Source: Rhodococcus sp. OK302 (GTDB lineage Bacteria; Actinomycetota; Actinomycetes; Mycobacteriales; Mycobacteriaceae). Taken from it: a stretch of 64,000 nt of DNA. Made by a program: the position numbers and the translations under genes. Below are positions 53,099-62,514 of the stretch, piece by piece; position 1 is the first letter of the stretch; each line of letters begins with the position of its first letter. The notes below the pieces were generated by a model, which had not been told where the DNA came from, made no database searches, and saw only the letters and a list, made by a program, of their open reading frames with translations. The stretch spans positions 4,252,501 through 4,316,500 of the forward strand of contig NZ_NPJZ01000001.1 in NCBI RefSeq assembly GCF_002245895.1, given 5' to 3'.

Positions 53099-54754
53099 TC
53101 ACGTGCCAGTTCTTTCTTGAACGGGCGATATCCGCCGGAACTGCGCGCTCTTCGCCGCGTGCGCGCCGGCCCGGCGTCCCGAGAAAACACCATCCGCAAG
53201 TGACAGGCCACTGACATAGCTGTAGGAGCAAATACCGATTGCACACCGACCGACGGCGTAAATCCCGGCGATGGGCTGGTCTTCACTGTTGAGGACATGG
53301 CCCGAGGACTCGTCCACCCGCAGACCACCGAGCGTGAACACCGTTGCCGGATACAGCGACGAGTTCTTGATCGAGATCTCGATCGCTCTGAAGGGTCCTT
53401 GCTCGATCGGCGCACACAGTCCGGCCGCCTTGCGACCCGGATCGCCTTTCTCACTTGCGATTCCGTCGTTGTAGGCGCGCACTGTCTGGGTAAGGCCAGC
53501 CGACGGTACCCCGATCTTGGCAGCAAGCGCGTCCAGGCTGCCCGCCTTTTTGTTCCCGGCTGTGAACAGATACATGGTCTGCGGAAACTGGAAAGCTTGC
53601 CGGCACTGCTTGCGGATCTGCCCGCGGGCCTTCTTCCAACTCTTGGCATCGAGGATAAGAAAACCCCGCCCTTGCTGCTCGGCGATCATGACCTCGGCCA
53701 GCCTCGCGCCGTACACATCCTCATTGATGATTCGCTCGCCTGTTGGGCCCACTGTCACACCCTCCAGGAAGGCACTGGGCGGCGAAAGGAACCGCCACAC
53801 CGCCAACCGATCGAGGTTGGTGGCCACACCGCCAGCCGATATCCCGAGCTTGATTCCCGTACCGTCGTCGCCCACCGTGCCCAACGGGAGAAAACCGGGG
53901 TCCTCGACGACGCCCGCATGTTTGGCCATCATCTCGGAATTGAGGACGAATCCGCCGGCCGCCAAAATCACGGCACTGGCGCGCACGCTGGTTTCAACAG
54001 CGTTTTTCTCCCAAAGCTTTTCTGCCTTGGCATTGAGTCGGGCGCCGACAGGCGGAATCCAGTTCCCCAGTTTGCCCCCGACCTTGCTCAGCTTCCGGTG
54101 GCTGTCCCCGCTTTCGGCGTCAGGATCCATGCTCCGATAAACCACACCTACGACGGCGCCATCTTCGATGATGAGCTCGCTGACACGACTCAACGGCTTG
54201 AACTCAACGCCCTTGGCGATGGCCGACTGACACAGGCTCATCGTGAGCGTATGACCACTTTTTACGCCCTTGGCGACCTGCCGGTGCCCGCGGGCGGCCG
54301 GCACGGCCTCGAGGTTGTAGGGCCACGCTGTTTCGTTACCCGAGTAGTACAGGTAGTGCGTGTCGGGCGTGTAGGACGCCTTGTAGGGCGACAACGTTCC
54401 CTGGAACTGCGCACCCTGCTGTTCCAGCCAATCAACCATGGCTGGACTCGTCTCACAGAAATGACGGAGTGTCTCATCCGAGACCACACCGTTCGCTTCC
54501 TGACGAAGGTAGTTGAACATGTTCTGCGGGCTGTCTTGCACACCGGCAGCCTGCTGGTACCGCGTTCCGCCGCCGGCGTAGATCACTCCACCTGAGAGTG
54601 CAGCCGCACCTCCGCCATAACCGCGATCGAGTACAAGAACCCGCGCACCGGAATCAGCAGCCTCGATAGCTGCTGATGCTCCCGCCACACCGAAGCCCAC
54701 AATTACAACGTCATAATCGTTTTGCGGCTTCATCGTGACACTCCTTTTGACCAT
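53099..54754 (-). CDS. FAD-binding dehydrogenase (KstD / fumarate-reductase flavoprotein family)
   Basis: A 551-residue flavoprotein. The FAD motif is VVIVGFGVAGASAAIEAADS (~15-34), followed by RGYGGGAAALSGGVIYAGGG (~43-62), which is typical of 3-ketosteroid 1-dehydrogenase-like proteins. The C-terminal FAD contact region has TLGGLRVDESSGHVL and AGIYAVGRCAIGICSYSYVSG. It probably adds or removes hydrogens at an activated C=C next to a ketone. I choose ATG 54754 (MVKRSVTMKPQ), because the degraded second copy at 62601 keeps the same start and AGAAGGAG site; ATG 54733 is the alternative. A 33-bp repeat array lies 170-265 bp upstream. Confidence 0.9.
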   Translation of the reverse strand: MVKRSVTMKPQNDYDVVIVGFGVAGASAAIEAADSGARVLVLDRGYGGGAAALSGGVIYAGGGTRYQQAAGVQDSPQNMFNYLRQEANGVVSDETLRHFCETSPAMVDWLEQQGAQFQGTLSPYKASYTPDTHYLYYSGNETAWPYNLEAVPAARGHRQVAKGVKSGHTLTMSLCQSAIAKGVEFKPLSRVSELIIEDGAVVGVVYRSMDPDAESGDSHRKLSKVGGKLGNWIPPVGARLNAKAEKLWEKNAVETSVRASAVILAAGGFVLNSEMMAKHAGVVEDPGFLPLGTVGDDGTGIKLGISAGGVATNLDRLAVWRFLSPPSAFLEGVTVGPTGERIINEDVYGARLAEVMIAEQQGRGFLILDAKSWKKARGQIRKQCRQAFQFPQTMYLFTAGNKKAGSLDALAAKIGVPSAGLTQTVRAYNDGIASEKGDPGRKAAGLCAPIEQGPFRAIEISIKNSSLYPATVFTLGGLRVDESSGHVLNSEDQPIAGIYAVGRCAIGICSYSYVSGLSLADGVFSGRRAGAHAAKSAQFRRISPVQERTGT

Positions 54755-54920
54755 GAGACTCCTTCTGATAACAGACGAATAAATCAAAAGCGCCGAAAAC
54801 TGAACAAAGGACCAACTCGATGCAGGACCACACCACGGATCCGCATTCATGAAATCGACATTTCATAAAGATTCAGGAACCGATTGACCATGTCAAGGGC
54901 GTTGGCCGCTAATTTAGATA
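54755..54920 (-). promoter_or_regulatory. Leader duplicated at 62602-62809
   Basis: The segment from the FAD-dehydrogenase start up to the 33-bp repeats matches 62602-62809 in order. Shared blocks include GAGACTCCTTCTGATAA, AAGCGCCGAAAAC, TTCAGGA and CATGTCAAGGG. The homology implies a duplicated promoter serving this gene and the Rieske operon. Confidence 0.7.
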
Positions 54921-55019
54921 ATAATCAAGAATTTCAGAAAACGGTGTAATTAAATCGAGGGAGTGCCAGAAAAATGGTGTAACCAGATCGAGGGAGTGCC
55001 AGAAAAATGGTGTAACTAC
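54921..55019. repeat. Three 33-bp direct repeats (operator-like)
   Basis: The unit reads ATCGAGGGAGTGCCAGAAAA then ATGGTGTAACCAG. GGTGTAA recurs at 54943, 54976 and 55009, i.e. every 33 bp, close to three helical turns. The first unit is diverged, and the second and third are nearly identical. The same motif with the same 33-bp period occurs twice at 62818 and 62851. Either an activator binds here as an array, or the units derive from insertion-sequence ends. Confidence 0.8.
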
Positions 55020-55337
55020 TTCCATCAAGATTCTGAGCACCACGGAGAGGAACCACACAGGTCGCAGATCAATTCCGGCGACAAAGCAGCACCCGCGGCC
55101 GAGAAGTCCCCTGCGATGGGAACCAGATATATTCGTTAAAGAAGCGAATACCCAGCAGCTGACGCTCGATTGATCCTATCGATTTACCGTCGCTTAGCGA
55201 GTCTCCACGACTGAGGATTCCGTCCACTTAGATTCCCGCATGAACCTACCCCGGACACACTTCGTAGCGACAGTTCGCATTCACGCGACTATGGTGCGAA
55301 AGAGAATTCTGAACCGATCTTCGAGCGGATTTCCGAC
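55020..55337. other. Gap between repeat array and MFS gene
   Basis: About 320 bp after the repeats up to the MFS stop. No gene, hairpin or further repeat that I can support. Confidence 0.4.
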
Positions 55338-56546
55338 TCAAGACATAGGCTCGAGACTTCGTCGTGGATGAAATGCCGGCACCGTCGCCAATGAGACAAA
55401 CGCGAGTCCCAGCAGAACTGCATATCCGGCGGTGAAGCTTCCCGTGACCTGCGCCAGCACGCCGAGCATCACCGGGCCGGCGGCGCCGACGAGGTAGGCG
55501 ACGAACATGACCATGGCGCCGAGCCTCGCTGCGTCCGCCTGCGTGTGTGTGACGTCCACCAATACAACCATCGCCAGTGTCGAACTGCCGCCGGCGCCCA
55601 GCCCGAACATGACCATTGCGGGTATGGCAAGCTCCAGCGGCGCAATGACCAGGCAAAGCATGCCGGCGGCTGACAGTGCCACGACGAGCGCGAGCAGCGG
55701 TCGCCTGTCCGACGTGTAGTCAGCGAGTAAAGGCAGCGTCAACATCGCCAGGAGTCCGGCGAGTTGGAAAATCACGAAGTAACCAGCGGCCTGCTGCTGT
55801 GAGCCGCCCACATGGATGTAGAGCGGCGAAACCCAGGCCAGCCCGCTGAATCCGATCATCATCGCGGATGCGGTGAACCAGGTAATCCACCAGGCAGTCG
55901 GCGCGCGCCAAGGCAAGCGATGATCGACAACTGGATCTGCCGGCCGGACGCTGTGCAGCCTCCGCACTGTGCCTGCCCAGACCAGCAAAGTCACCGCAGC
56001 GACTGCGCCCCAGAGGGCGAGAGCGGGCCGCCAGCCGCCCAGCCAGTGATCTGTGGGCACGGCAATCCATGCAGCGAGCGCCACACCCACCGAAGTTCCG
56101 ACCGAATACAGACCCAGCGCGAACCCACGCTTCCGCGCAACGTGAGTAATGATCAGGCTCGGGACCAAGGCGGACGCTCCCCCCATTCCTGCCCCGACCA
56201 CCGCGCATGAGACGAGGAACAGTGGCATACCAACAGGGATAACGCGGGCCAGGCAGCCGATCGACAACACACCGAGCATCACGGTCATCGCGTTGTTCAC
56301 TCCGATGCGAGCGGCGACCTTCTGCCCCATCGGCGCGCCAATCCCCATGAAGGCCACGGCAACTGATGTCAGCAGCCCTTGGGTAAGGCCGGACAGCTGG
56401 AGGTCACGAGTCATTTCCTGAAGCAGCGGCGGTATCGAGCCGAGCGAGGCACGCAGGTTCAGCCCGATGACGGTCATCAACGCGATAAGTGCCCATACTG
56501 GGACCGTTACCTGTTGTGAGCGAGCCGCGACGGCGGAGCCAGTCAC
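55338..56546 (-). CDS. MFS transporter, cyanate/nitroimidazole (CynX/NimT) type
   Basis: A 402-residue 12-TM transporter. [20 protein letters not shown] (TM1 loop) and [20 protein letters not shown] are typical of the CynX/NimT family. The start is GTG 56546, which overlaps the TGA of the upstream CoA-transferase gene by 4 nt (GTGA), so translation is coupled. The open frame extends far upstream inside that gene, but no start there is sensible. The substrate is unknown; uptake of a small organic acid fits the coupling to a CoA-transferase. Confidence 0.88.
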   Translation of the reverse strand: MTGSAVAARSQQVTVPVWALIALMTVIGLNLRASLGSIPPLLQEMTRDLQLSGLTQGLLTSVAVAFMGIGAPMGQKVAARIGVNNAMTVMLGVLSIGCLARVIPVGMPLFLVSCAVVGAGMGGASALVPSLIITHVARKRGFALGLYSVGTSVGVALAAWIAVPTDHWLGGWRPALALWGAVAAVTLLVWAGTVRRLHSVRPADPVVDHRLPWRAPTAWWITWFTASAMMIGFSGLAWVSPLYIHVGGSQQQAAGYFVIFQLAGLLAMLTLPLLADYTSDRRPLLALVVALSAAGMLCLVIAPLELAIPAMVMFGLGAGGSSTLAMVVLVDVTHTQADAARLGAMVMFVAYLVGAAGPVMLGVLAQVTGSFTAGYAVLLGLAFVSLATVPAFHPRRSLEPMS

Positions 56547-58048
56547 GGTGTTTCTCGGACGAGTGCCGCAACATCGGCCACTGACAGCGCGACAGTGAAG
56601 GGCGGACCGGTGCGGTCGCGGACGTAGTCGAGCGTGACACCCGAGGCCAACTCCCGGAGGACGAGCCCCTGTTCGGTGATATCGAAAACACAGAGGTCGG
56701 TGATGATTCGGTCGACCACACCCGTGCCGGTGATCGGCAATGTGCACGAGTCGACGACCTTGAAACTGCCGTCCCTGGCAACGTGCTCCATGAGCACGAT
56801 AACCTTCTGGGCTCCACCCACGAGATCCATCGCGCCGCCCATGCCTTTGACCATCTTTCCCGGAATCATCCAGTTGGCAATGTCGCCAGTGGCCGAGACC
56901 TGCATTGCCCCGAGAATCGCTGCATCAATTTTCCCGCCGCGGATCATGCCGAAGCTCGCCGCCGAATCGAATATCGATGCGCCCCGGCGAAGCGTGACGG
57001 TGGCCTTACCTGCGTCGACCAGGTCAGGATCTGTGTCGCCGACGTACGGCGCGGGGCCGGTACCCAAGACACCGTTTTCCGATTGCAGCACGATCTCGAC
57101 GTCATCGGGAACGTGAGCCGGAACCAACGTCGGCAATCCGATGCCGAGGTTGACGTAGTTGCCATCCGATAATTCCTGCGCAGCCCGGGCCGCCATCTGA
57201 TCACGACTGAGACCTACACGCGAGCTACCATATTCAATACTGCCAGGGCATGATTCGACTCCAGCGACAGCGTCTACGGCACGATTGCGAGTCACCAGTT
57301 TTTCGATCCGCTTGTCGGCCGCTTGTGCTGATGTCATCGCAAGCACGCGATGCACATAAATGCCGGGCAGATGAATCTCGTCGGGGTCTAGCTCGCCAGG
57401 TTCAACGAGCACTTCGACCTCGGCAATCGAGATCCGGGCGGCCATGGCTGCTAGCGGGTTGAAGTTTCGGGCCGACCGATGAAATACCAGGTTGCCGTGT
57501 CGATCGCCCTTCCATGCCCGCACCAGTCCGAAGTCGCACGTGATTGCGTCTTCGAGCACGAAAGTCCGCTGCTGACCGTTGAAGTCAAATTGCGCAGTGT
57601 CCTTGGGCGGGCTCTGCTCGACGACATTGCCGTCTTGATCGAACAACCAAGGCAAGCCCCCTTCAGCGACCTGGCTACCCACGCCGGTCGCGGTATAGAA
57701 GGCGGGAATCCCAGCACCGCCGGCGCGCAACTTCTCAGCCAACGTCCCCTGTGGGACGAGCTCGACTTCGAGTTCACCACCCAAGAACTGGCGCTCGAAC
57801 TCCTTGTTTTCACCGACGTACGAGGACACCATCCGCTTGATCCGACCCTCGCGGAGCAACAACCCGAGACCCCAGTCGTCGACACCGCAGTTGTTCGAAA
57901 CAGTCACAAGATCGCGCACGCCCTTTTCCAAAAGCCCCGCAATCAGCAGACTCGGAATGCCACACAGACCGAAGCCGCCCACCGACAACTTGGCTCCATC
58001 GTCTATTCCGTCGAGGGCTTCGACGACAGTGCCGACAACCTTGTCCAT
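56543..58048 (-). CDS. 3-oxoacid-type CoA-transferase, fused alpha and beta subunits
   Basis: A 501-residue single-chain CoA-transferase. The alpha half starts [20 protein letters not shown] and has [16 protein letters not shown] (~21-36) and [13 protein letters not shown]. The beta half holds the catalytic Glu in [17 protein letters not shown] and ends with [16 protein letters not shown]. It moves CoA between an acyl-CoA (succinyl-CoA or acetyl-CoA) and a pathway acid. Bacterial enzymes are often two subunits; the fusion resembles mitochondrial SCOT. The ATG at 58048 has GGGGAG six nt upstream. It is coupled to the MFS gene and is separated by a 22-bp hairpin from the lipoyl-domain gene upstream. 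Confidence 0.92.
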   Translation of the reverse strand: MDKVVGTVVEALDGIDDGAKLSVGGFGLCGIPSLLIAGLLEKGVRDLVTVSNNCGVDDWGLGLLLREGRIKRMVSSYVGENKEFERQFLGGELEVELVPQGTLAEKLRAGGAGIPAFYTATGVGSQVAEGGLPWLFDQDGNVVEQSPPKDTAQFDFNGQQRTFVLEDAITCDFGLVRAWKGDRHGNLVFHRSARNFNPLAAMAARISIAEVEVLVEPGELDPDEIHLPGIYVHRVLAMTSAQAADKRIEKLVTRNRAVDAVAGVESCPGSIEYGSSRVGLSRDQMAARAAQELSDGNYVNLGIGLPTLVPAHVPDDVEIVLQSENGVLGTGPAPYVGDTDPDLVDAGKATVTLRRGASIFDSAASFGMIRGGKIDAAILGAMQVSATGDIANWMIPGKMVKGMGGAMDLVGGAQKVIVLMEHVARDGSFKVVDSCTLPITGTGVVDRIITDLCVFDITEQGLVLRELASGVTLDYVRDRTGPPFTVALSVADVAALVRETP

Positions 58049-58185
58049 TCCAGACTCCCCTATTTCCGATAACACGGTCTCCGAATCACGCCCTTGCCGG
58101 ATGATCGGCCAAGGAGCGTTTGCGGCATCAAGACAGCTGAGGCTGAAAGTGCACCAGCGTGTGCGATGCGGAAGCTCAACCAGAT

Positions 58186-58232
58186 CCTTGTGCGGCGGCG
58201 AAGCTCCGACGGAGCATCGCCGCCGCACAAGG
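58186..58232 (-). terminator. 22-bp-stem hairpin between lipoyl and CoA-transferase genes
   Basis: The arms at 58186-58207 and 58211-58232 are complementary over 22 bp with one mismatch and a GAC loop. It starts 5 nt after the lipoyl-domain stop. It probably divides the leftward block into two transcripts. There is no T tract. Confidence 0.85.
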
Positions 58233-58236
58233 CCAG

Positions 58237-58461
58237 CTAGATCAGCTCTCCGACCACGGTGCCGACTGCATACGTTTCGTCAGCCTCGGCCTTGATTCTC
58301 AAGACACCGTCGACGGGTGCTTCGATCTCAGTCTCAATCTTGTCTGTTTCAAGGAGGTAGATACCCTCACCGGCGCTGACTGCCGTCCCATCTGCAACAA
58401 GCCATTCCGACAACGTGCCCTCAACCATCGTGACCCCCAACTGGGGAATGCTCAGTTCCAT
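58237..58461 (-). CDS. Stand-alone lipoyl/biotinyl-attachment domain (74 aa)
   Basis: A single lipoyl domain: [20 protein letters not shown], then the swinging-arm lysine in [14 protein letters not shown] (Lys ~41), ending [12 protein letters not shown]-type context points to lipoylation, not biotinylation (which uses AMKM). Normally this domain is fused to the E2 acyltransferase. Here it is a separate protein with a good AAGGAGG site, encoded directly after E1 alpha and E1 beta, and no E2 catalytic core or E3 is found nearby. It must use E2/E3 encoded elsewhere, or do a different job. Confidence 0.9.
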   Translation of the reverse strand: MELSIPQLGVTMVEGTLSEWLVADGTAVSAGEGIYLLETDKIETEIEAPVDGVLRIKAEADETYAVGTVVGELI

Positions 58462-58489
58462 CGTTCTTGTGCCTCCTTAAGAAATCCTC

Positions 58490-58513
58490 GACGGCACGCG
58501 GTGGCGTGCCGTC
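58490..58513 (-). terminator. 10-bp hairpin with GGTG loop after E1 beta
   Basis: GACGGCACGC (58490-58499), loop GGTG, GCGTGCCGTC (58504-58513). It lies between the E1 beta stop and the ribosome site of the lipoyl gene. It may attenuate transcription or protect the upstream mRNA, giving less lipoyl protein or a processed message. Confidence 0.65.
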
Positions 58514-58528
58514 AGTACTACGTTCAGC

Positions 58529-59548
58529 TCAGCGGAACAATCCCAGGACTGCCTGTTCGATGGCAGAGCGACTCGGCATGAACGCCTGCTCCAACACCGA
58601 TGCGTAAGGGACCGGAGTGTTGGCGGCCGCGACACGGCGCACCGGGCCATGCAAGTCGCCAAAGAGTTCTTCGCTGATCGTTGCTGCAAGCTCCGCACCA
58701 AACCCGTTGCGGCGGACCGCTTCATGCACGATGACAGCGCGGCGCGTCCTACCGACCGATTCGAGAATTCGATCAAGGTCGAGAGGAACGAGCGAACGCA
58801 GGTCGAGTACCTCCGCCTCGATACCCGCAGCACTGAGGTCTTGCGCAACAGCCAGGCACTCGTGGACTTGTCGGCCCCAGCTGATGAGGGTGACGTCGGA
58901 CCCTGCGCGCGCGGTCCTCGCTACGCCGAGCGGTACTCGATAGTCACCTTCCGGTACATGACCGGTAGGCGAAAAGTACAGGTGATGCATCTCGATGAAT
59001 ACGACCGGGTCGTCGTCGAAAATTGACGACAGCAGAAGGCCTTTGGCGTCTGCCGGCGTCGAGGGAATGACGACTTTCAAGCCCGGGGTATGAACCAGCG
59101 GTCCTTCAAGCATGTCCGAGTGCTGCGCTCCGAACCCGCCGCCGGCACCGGACACGGTGCGGACCGTCAGCGGGACGTTGGTCTGCCCGCCTGACATATA
59201 GCGAAGCTTGGCCGCGTGGTTGATCAGCTGATCCGCACATACCGCCATGAAGTTCATCAGCATGATCTCGGGAACTGGCCGCATCCCGGTAATCGCCGCA
59301 CCGATCGCCGCACCCATGATCGCCTGTTCGGAGATCGGCGTCGGACGTACCCTCTCGAGGCCGTACTTTGTCGACAAGCCCTTGTGTATCCCGAATCCAC
59401 CGCCCTTCGGGTCTTGGATGTCCTCACCAAGTTCGAAGACTGTGTCATCGATGTCCATCGCGATATCGAGGGCCTCGGAGATTGCGTCGATCATCTTCAA
59501 CTGACGTCCAGTCCCCGCGTCGTCGCGGGTCTTGCTCTTCACTGTCAT
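58529..59548 (-). CDS. 2-oxoacid / acetoin dehydrogenase E1, beta subunit
   Basis: A 339-residue transketolase-fold protein: MIDAISEALDIAMDIDDTVF, ELGEDIQDPKGGGFGIHKGL (~40-59), TPISEQAIMGAAIGAAITGM, QHSDMLEGPLVHTPGLKVVI. It forms the alpha2-beta2 TPP-dependent E1 with the upstream subunit, decarboxylating a 2-oxoacid or cleaving acetoin. The start overlaps the E1 alpha stop by 4 nt (ATGA). The AcoB-like lead and the neighbouring lone lipoyl domain do not decide between the two reactions. Confidence 0.92.
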   Translation of the reverse strand: MTVKSKTRDDAGTGRQLKMIDAISEALDIAMDIDDTVFELGEDIQDPKGGGFGIHKGLSTKYGLERVRPTPISEQAIMGAAIGAAITGMRPVPEIMLMNFMAVCADQLINHAAKLRYMSGGQTNVPLTVRTVSGAGGGFGAQHSDMLEGPLVHTPGLKVVIPSTPADAKGLLLSSIFDDDPVVFIEMHHLYFSPTGHVPEGDYRVPLGVARTARAGSDVTLISWGRQVHECLAVAQDLSAAGIEAEVLDLRSLVPLDLDRILESVGRTRRAVIVHEAVRRNGFGAELAATISEELFGDLHGPVRRVAAANTPVPYASVLEQAFMPSRSAIEQAVLGLFR

Positions 59549-60546
59549 CGAGGTTCCGTTCCGTACACATCGGTGGTCAGATCAGCAATATCAGGCAGCG
59601 GTGCTGCCATCGCATACTCGAACGCGTCGTCGATCTCCGCCTGCAGTTGGCGCTCGATCTCTGCGAGCTCAGCTTCCGTGCGGTGCCCGGAGGCGATGAT
59701 GCGTTCTCGAAGTCGTGGGACCGGGTCCGCCTCGATCGCGGCCTTCAACTCTTCCTTCGGCATGTACTCCATGGCGTCACCCATGAGATGGCCGTTGAAC
59801 CGATAAGTAACCGCCTCGATGAGCGTCGGGCCTTCGCCGGCGCGCGCCGCATCGATTGCGGTCCGCGCCGCCCGGTACATCGCCTCGGCGTCATTGCCGT
59901 CGACATGTATGGAACGCATCGAGTAAGCCGCTCCACGCTTCGCGATCTGATCGACGGACGTTCCCTCGCTGTAGGGCGTGTATTCGGAATAGCGGTTGTT
60001 CTGGCACACGAAAATAACCGGAAGGTTCCAGAGTGAAGCCAGGTTCAGTGCCTCGTGGAACGCGCCGATGTTCGCGGCGCCATCGCCAAAGTTGACGACA
60101 GCGACTTGACCGCTCCGCCGCATCTGGGCCGACAATCCCACGCCTACTGCGATCGGGATTGCGGAGCCGACAACACCGGTCGTCACGATCAGGCCGGACT
60201 TGACGTCCGTGATGTGCATCGGACCGCCTTTGCCTTTACAACTACCACTCGCTCGACCGAAAAATTCCGCCGTCAAGGTGCGCAGGGGAACACCTTTTGA
60301 AATTTGGTCATGCACGCCGCGGTACATCGTCAACACGTAGTCATCCGGTACCAGAACCGCATTGATAGCCGCCGGAATGATCTCCTGGCCACGCGCGGAG
60401 TAGTACATGCCACTGACCTTCCCGGCACTCATCGTCGCGCGGTATTTCTCGTCGTAAAGTTTGCATTTCGAGGCCGTCGTGAAGATGCGAACGAGGATAT
60501 CCGCCTCTACCACGTGCTCATCCTCGGCAGCGATTTGAATCGTCAT
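59545..60546 (-). CDS. 2-oxoacid / acetoin dehydrogenase E1, alpha subunit
   Basis: A 333-residue TPP-binding subunit. The TPP motif runs from NFGDGAANIGAF (~147-158) to VIFVCQNNRYSEYTP, and GKGGPMHITD (~103-112) is typical of AcoA/PdhA. The conserved phospho-loop region is YRFNGHLMGDAMEY, with the Ser of the eukaryotic regulatory site absent. The start is ATG 60546 after AGGGAGG; the frame is open 39 codons further up. It is third after a Rieske oxygenase and a ferredoxin gene, which suggests that the E1 complex acts on a fragment released by that oxygenase route. Confidence 0.92.
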   Translation of the reverse strand: MTIQIAAEDEHVVEADILVRIFTTASKCKLYDEKYRATMSAGKVSGMYYSARGQEIIPAAINAVLVPDDYVLTMYRGVHDQISKGVPLRTLTAEFFGRASGSCKGKGGPMHITDVKSGLIVTTGVVGSAIPIAVGVGLSAQMRRSGQVAVVNFGDGAANIGAFHEALNLASLWNLPVIFVCQNNRYSEYTPYSEGTSVDQIAKRGAAYSMRSIHVDGNDAEAMYRAARTAIDAARAGEGPTLIEAVTYRFNGHLMGDAMEYMPKEELKAAIEADPVPRLRERIIASGHRTEAELAEIERQLQAEIDDAFEYAMAAPLPDIADLTTDVYGTEPR

Positions 60547-60634
60547 GCTGTCCTCCCTTTGCGCTGCCCCACGTATTTCGGCTGTCCGCTTCGAGAGTGG
60601 ACGAGTGGGGACTTCATATCGGGTCATCTGGAAG

Positions 60635-61021
60635 TTATTTATCTCGTTCGGCTTTGCGGACACCGGGCTTTTTCACCACTACATCGCCGCGAATTTTCAC
60701 CTGACAGGCGAGCCTGATTCTCTGCGGATTTATCCGTCGTCTCCGACCGGCGAGATCCCTGAGCATCTCTCTTTCCTGCTCTGTGTGCGGAGATACCTGA
60801 TCGAGTCCTTCGACAACCTCGAATTGGCATGCCGTGCACTGTCCGACCCCGAAACACAATGTCGGCCAGTGATACTCCTCGCGCCACGCTGCCTGCATGA
60901 GGGATTCACCCGTCCGAACTTCGATGACATGGCCCGCTGGCTGAACGGTCATGTGGCCGGTAACGACGTCGTCCGGTGGCAACTTGCTCATCCGTTTTCC
61001 CTCACCACGCGGTCCCGTCAT
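60635..61021 (-). CDS. [2Fe-2S] ferredoxin, adrenodoxin/putidaredoxin-like spacing
   Basis: A 128-residue electron carrier. The cluster cysteines are in LCFGVGQCTACQ (C-x5-C-x2-C) plus a fourth in RLACQVKI, the adrenodoxin-type spacing and not the plant C-x4-C-x2-C spacing. The ATG overlaps the TGA of the Rieske oxygenase gene (ATGA), so the two are made together, and this protein is its probable electron donor. No ferredoxin reductase gene is in the cluster. An internal ATG at 60991 would remove ten residues. The basic C-terminus (VVVKKPGVRKAERDK) is unusual. Confidence 0.9.
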   Translation of the reverse strand: MTGPRGEGKRMSKLPPDDVVTGHMTVQPAGHVIEVRTGESLMQAAWREEYHWPTLCFGVGQCTACQFEVVEGLDQVSPHTEQEREMLRDLAGRRRRINPQRIRLACQVKIRGDVVVKKPGVRKAERDK

Positions 61022-62451
61022 CGCGCTAGGTAGCGGTCGATCTCGTTCTGCATGCCGTAGATCATTTTTTCGAACCGAGGAGACATCGTTGTTTCGTGGA
61101 ACGCACTGCTCCGATACCCAGCCTGCTGACGTGCAATGTTCTCGACGTCCTGACGCAGAACGAACGGCAGATCCTCCACCTCGAGCGGACCCTCCGCACG
61201 TGCCGGAGCCTGCTCCCCTTCAGCCTCTACCGGAATCTGCAGCGCAAAAACCTCGAAACGACACATATTCGGATCGGACCCGATCGGACGCACCCGATAC
61301 AACAGAAGATTCCCGGTCAAGCCGAGAAACACCATGTTCGGAAAGACAAATCCATACGACGACGCCTCAGGATCGGGTGGAGGCAACGGAATTCCGGCAT
61401 CCTGCGCGTATGCGAAATACTCCTCGAAAAACGCCGGCACCAATTCCTCATCAGGAAGTCCTTGGTTGCGGACTCGATCGCTGATGAATTCCTCGCGCTC
61501 GGTAACGTACGCGCCGGCGGTTCCCTCGAACAGAATTCTATTCTGCTCCAAGAAATATTCACCGAATCGCAAATGCTTTACCGGCGGATTAAGCAAAGAC
61601 TCCATCGAAGTGCCTACGACGTCAGGCGCACTTTCCTGCGCGCCCACATTGAAATGCCCCATACCCTTAGGGCTGTACGCCAACATGTCCGCGTTGTAGT
61701 CGTCACCGACAGCACCGAATGCCAGCTCCGGATGCGCTTGCATGACGTGGTATGCCTCGATAAATGCCTCGGTAGCCACCTTCCAGTTCGCAGGAAGGTC
61801 CAGGTACTTCCACCACCGGACCCGCATACGGTCCATCCACATCGGCTCGAGATGCCTATCCATCGAACCGATGAACTCATCGAACGAGGGCGCGTCATCG
61901 TCGAAATTGATCCAGACAAATCCGTACCGAATCTCGGAACGAACCTCTTTTAGATTTATCTTTGAAGGCTCAATTGACTCTGGAATGAAGCCGTTCCGGG
62001 CATAAAGGTATGACTGCGTACCGTCCAGCTCCCATCGCCACCCATGAAACGGGCACACAATCTGCTTGCCACTGAACGAGCCACAATCGAGCGCGAGTTG
62101 TGTGGCACGATGTGGGCAGACGTTATGGAAAACCTTAATGGTCTCCTCATCGACCCGCACAACCATCACAGACTCTTCGGCGACTTTGTACTCCATGTAG
62201 TCGCCAGGTAACTGGACGTCCTCCACCCGGACTGCCCACTGCCACGTGTGCATCCACAGCTTACGGTTCTCGAGATTCGTAAATTCTTGGTCGTAATAGC
62301 GTTCAGCAGGGATATGTATCCCATCCACCATACGGAACGGAACCTCGGACGTGTCCACATCGGGATCCGGGAGACACGGATTTACCTCCAAATCTGGTAG
62401 CGGCAATTCGCCATCTCCGGCCAAATTTGTTTGCTCGATCTGAGTAGTCAA
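61018..62451 (-). CDS. Rieske non-heme iron oxygenase, alpha subunit
   Basis: A 477-residue ring-hydroxylating-type oxygenase. The Rieske cluster is CPHRATQLALDCGS...CPFHGW (CxH, then CxxH, ~111-134), and the mononuclear iron site lies in EAFIEAYHVMQAHPELAFG (two His, ~218-223). The remaining domain is a helix-grip fold with a family-variable C-terminus. No beta subunit is encoded, so it is a homomeric (alpha3) enzyme, as in many terpenoid, steroid and O-demethylating oxygenases. The start is TTG 62451 with AAGGA upstream. It sits downstream of a duplicated promoter region shared with the FAD dehydrogenase. Confidence 0.93.
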   Translation of the reverse strand: MTTQIEQTNLAGDGELPLPDLEVNPCLPDPDVDTSEVPFRMVDGIHIPAERYYDQEFTNLENRKLWMHTWQWAVRVEDVQLPGDYMEYKVAEESVMVVRVDEETIKVFHNVCPHRATQLALDCGSFSGKQIVCPFHGWRWELDGTQSYLYARNGFIPESIEPSKINLKEVRSEIRYGFVWINFDDDAPSFDEFIGSMDRHLEPMWMDRMRVRWWKYLDLPANWKVATEAFIEAYHVMQAHPELAFGAVGDDYNADMLAYSPKGMGHFNVGAQESAPDVVGTSMESLLNPPVKHLRFGEYFLEQNRILFEGTAGAYVTEREEFISDRVRNQGLPDEELVPAFFEEYFAYAQDAGIPLPPPDPEASSYGFVFPNMVFLGLTGNLLLYRVRPIGSDPNMCRFEVFALQIPVEAEGEQAPARAEGPLEVEDLPFVLRQDVENIARQQAGYRSSAFHETTMSPRFEKMIYGMQNEIDRYLAR

Positions 62452-62514
62452 AACATATCCTTCCAGCTATTTTCAACCCACCTGGTAAGCACTGCTTCTA
62501 GAGATTTCTTTGCT

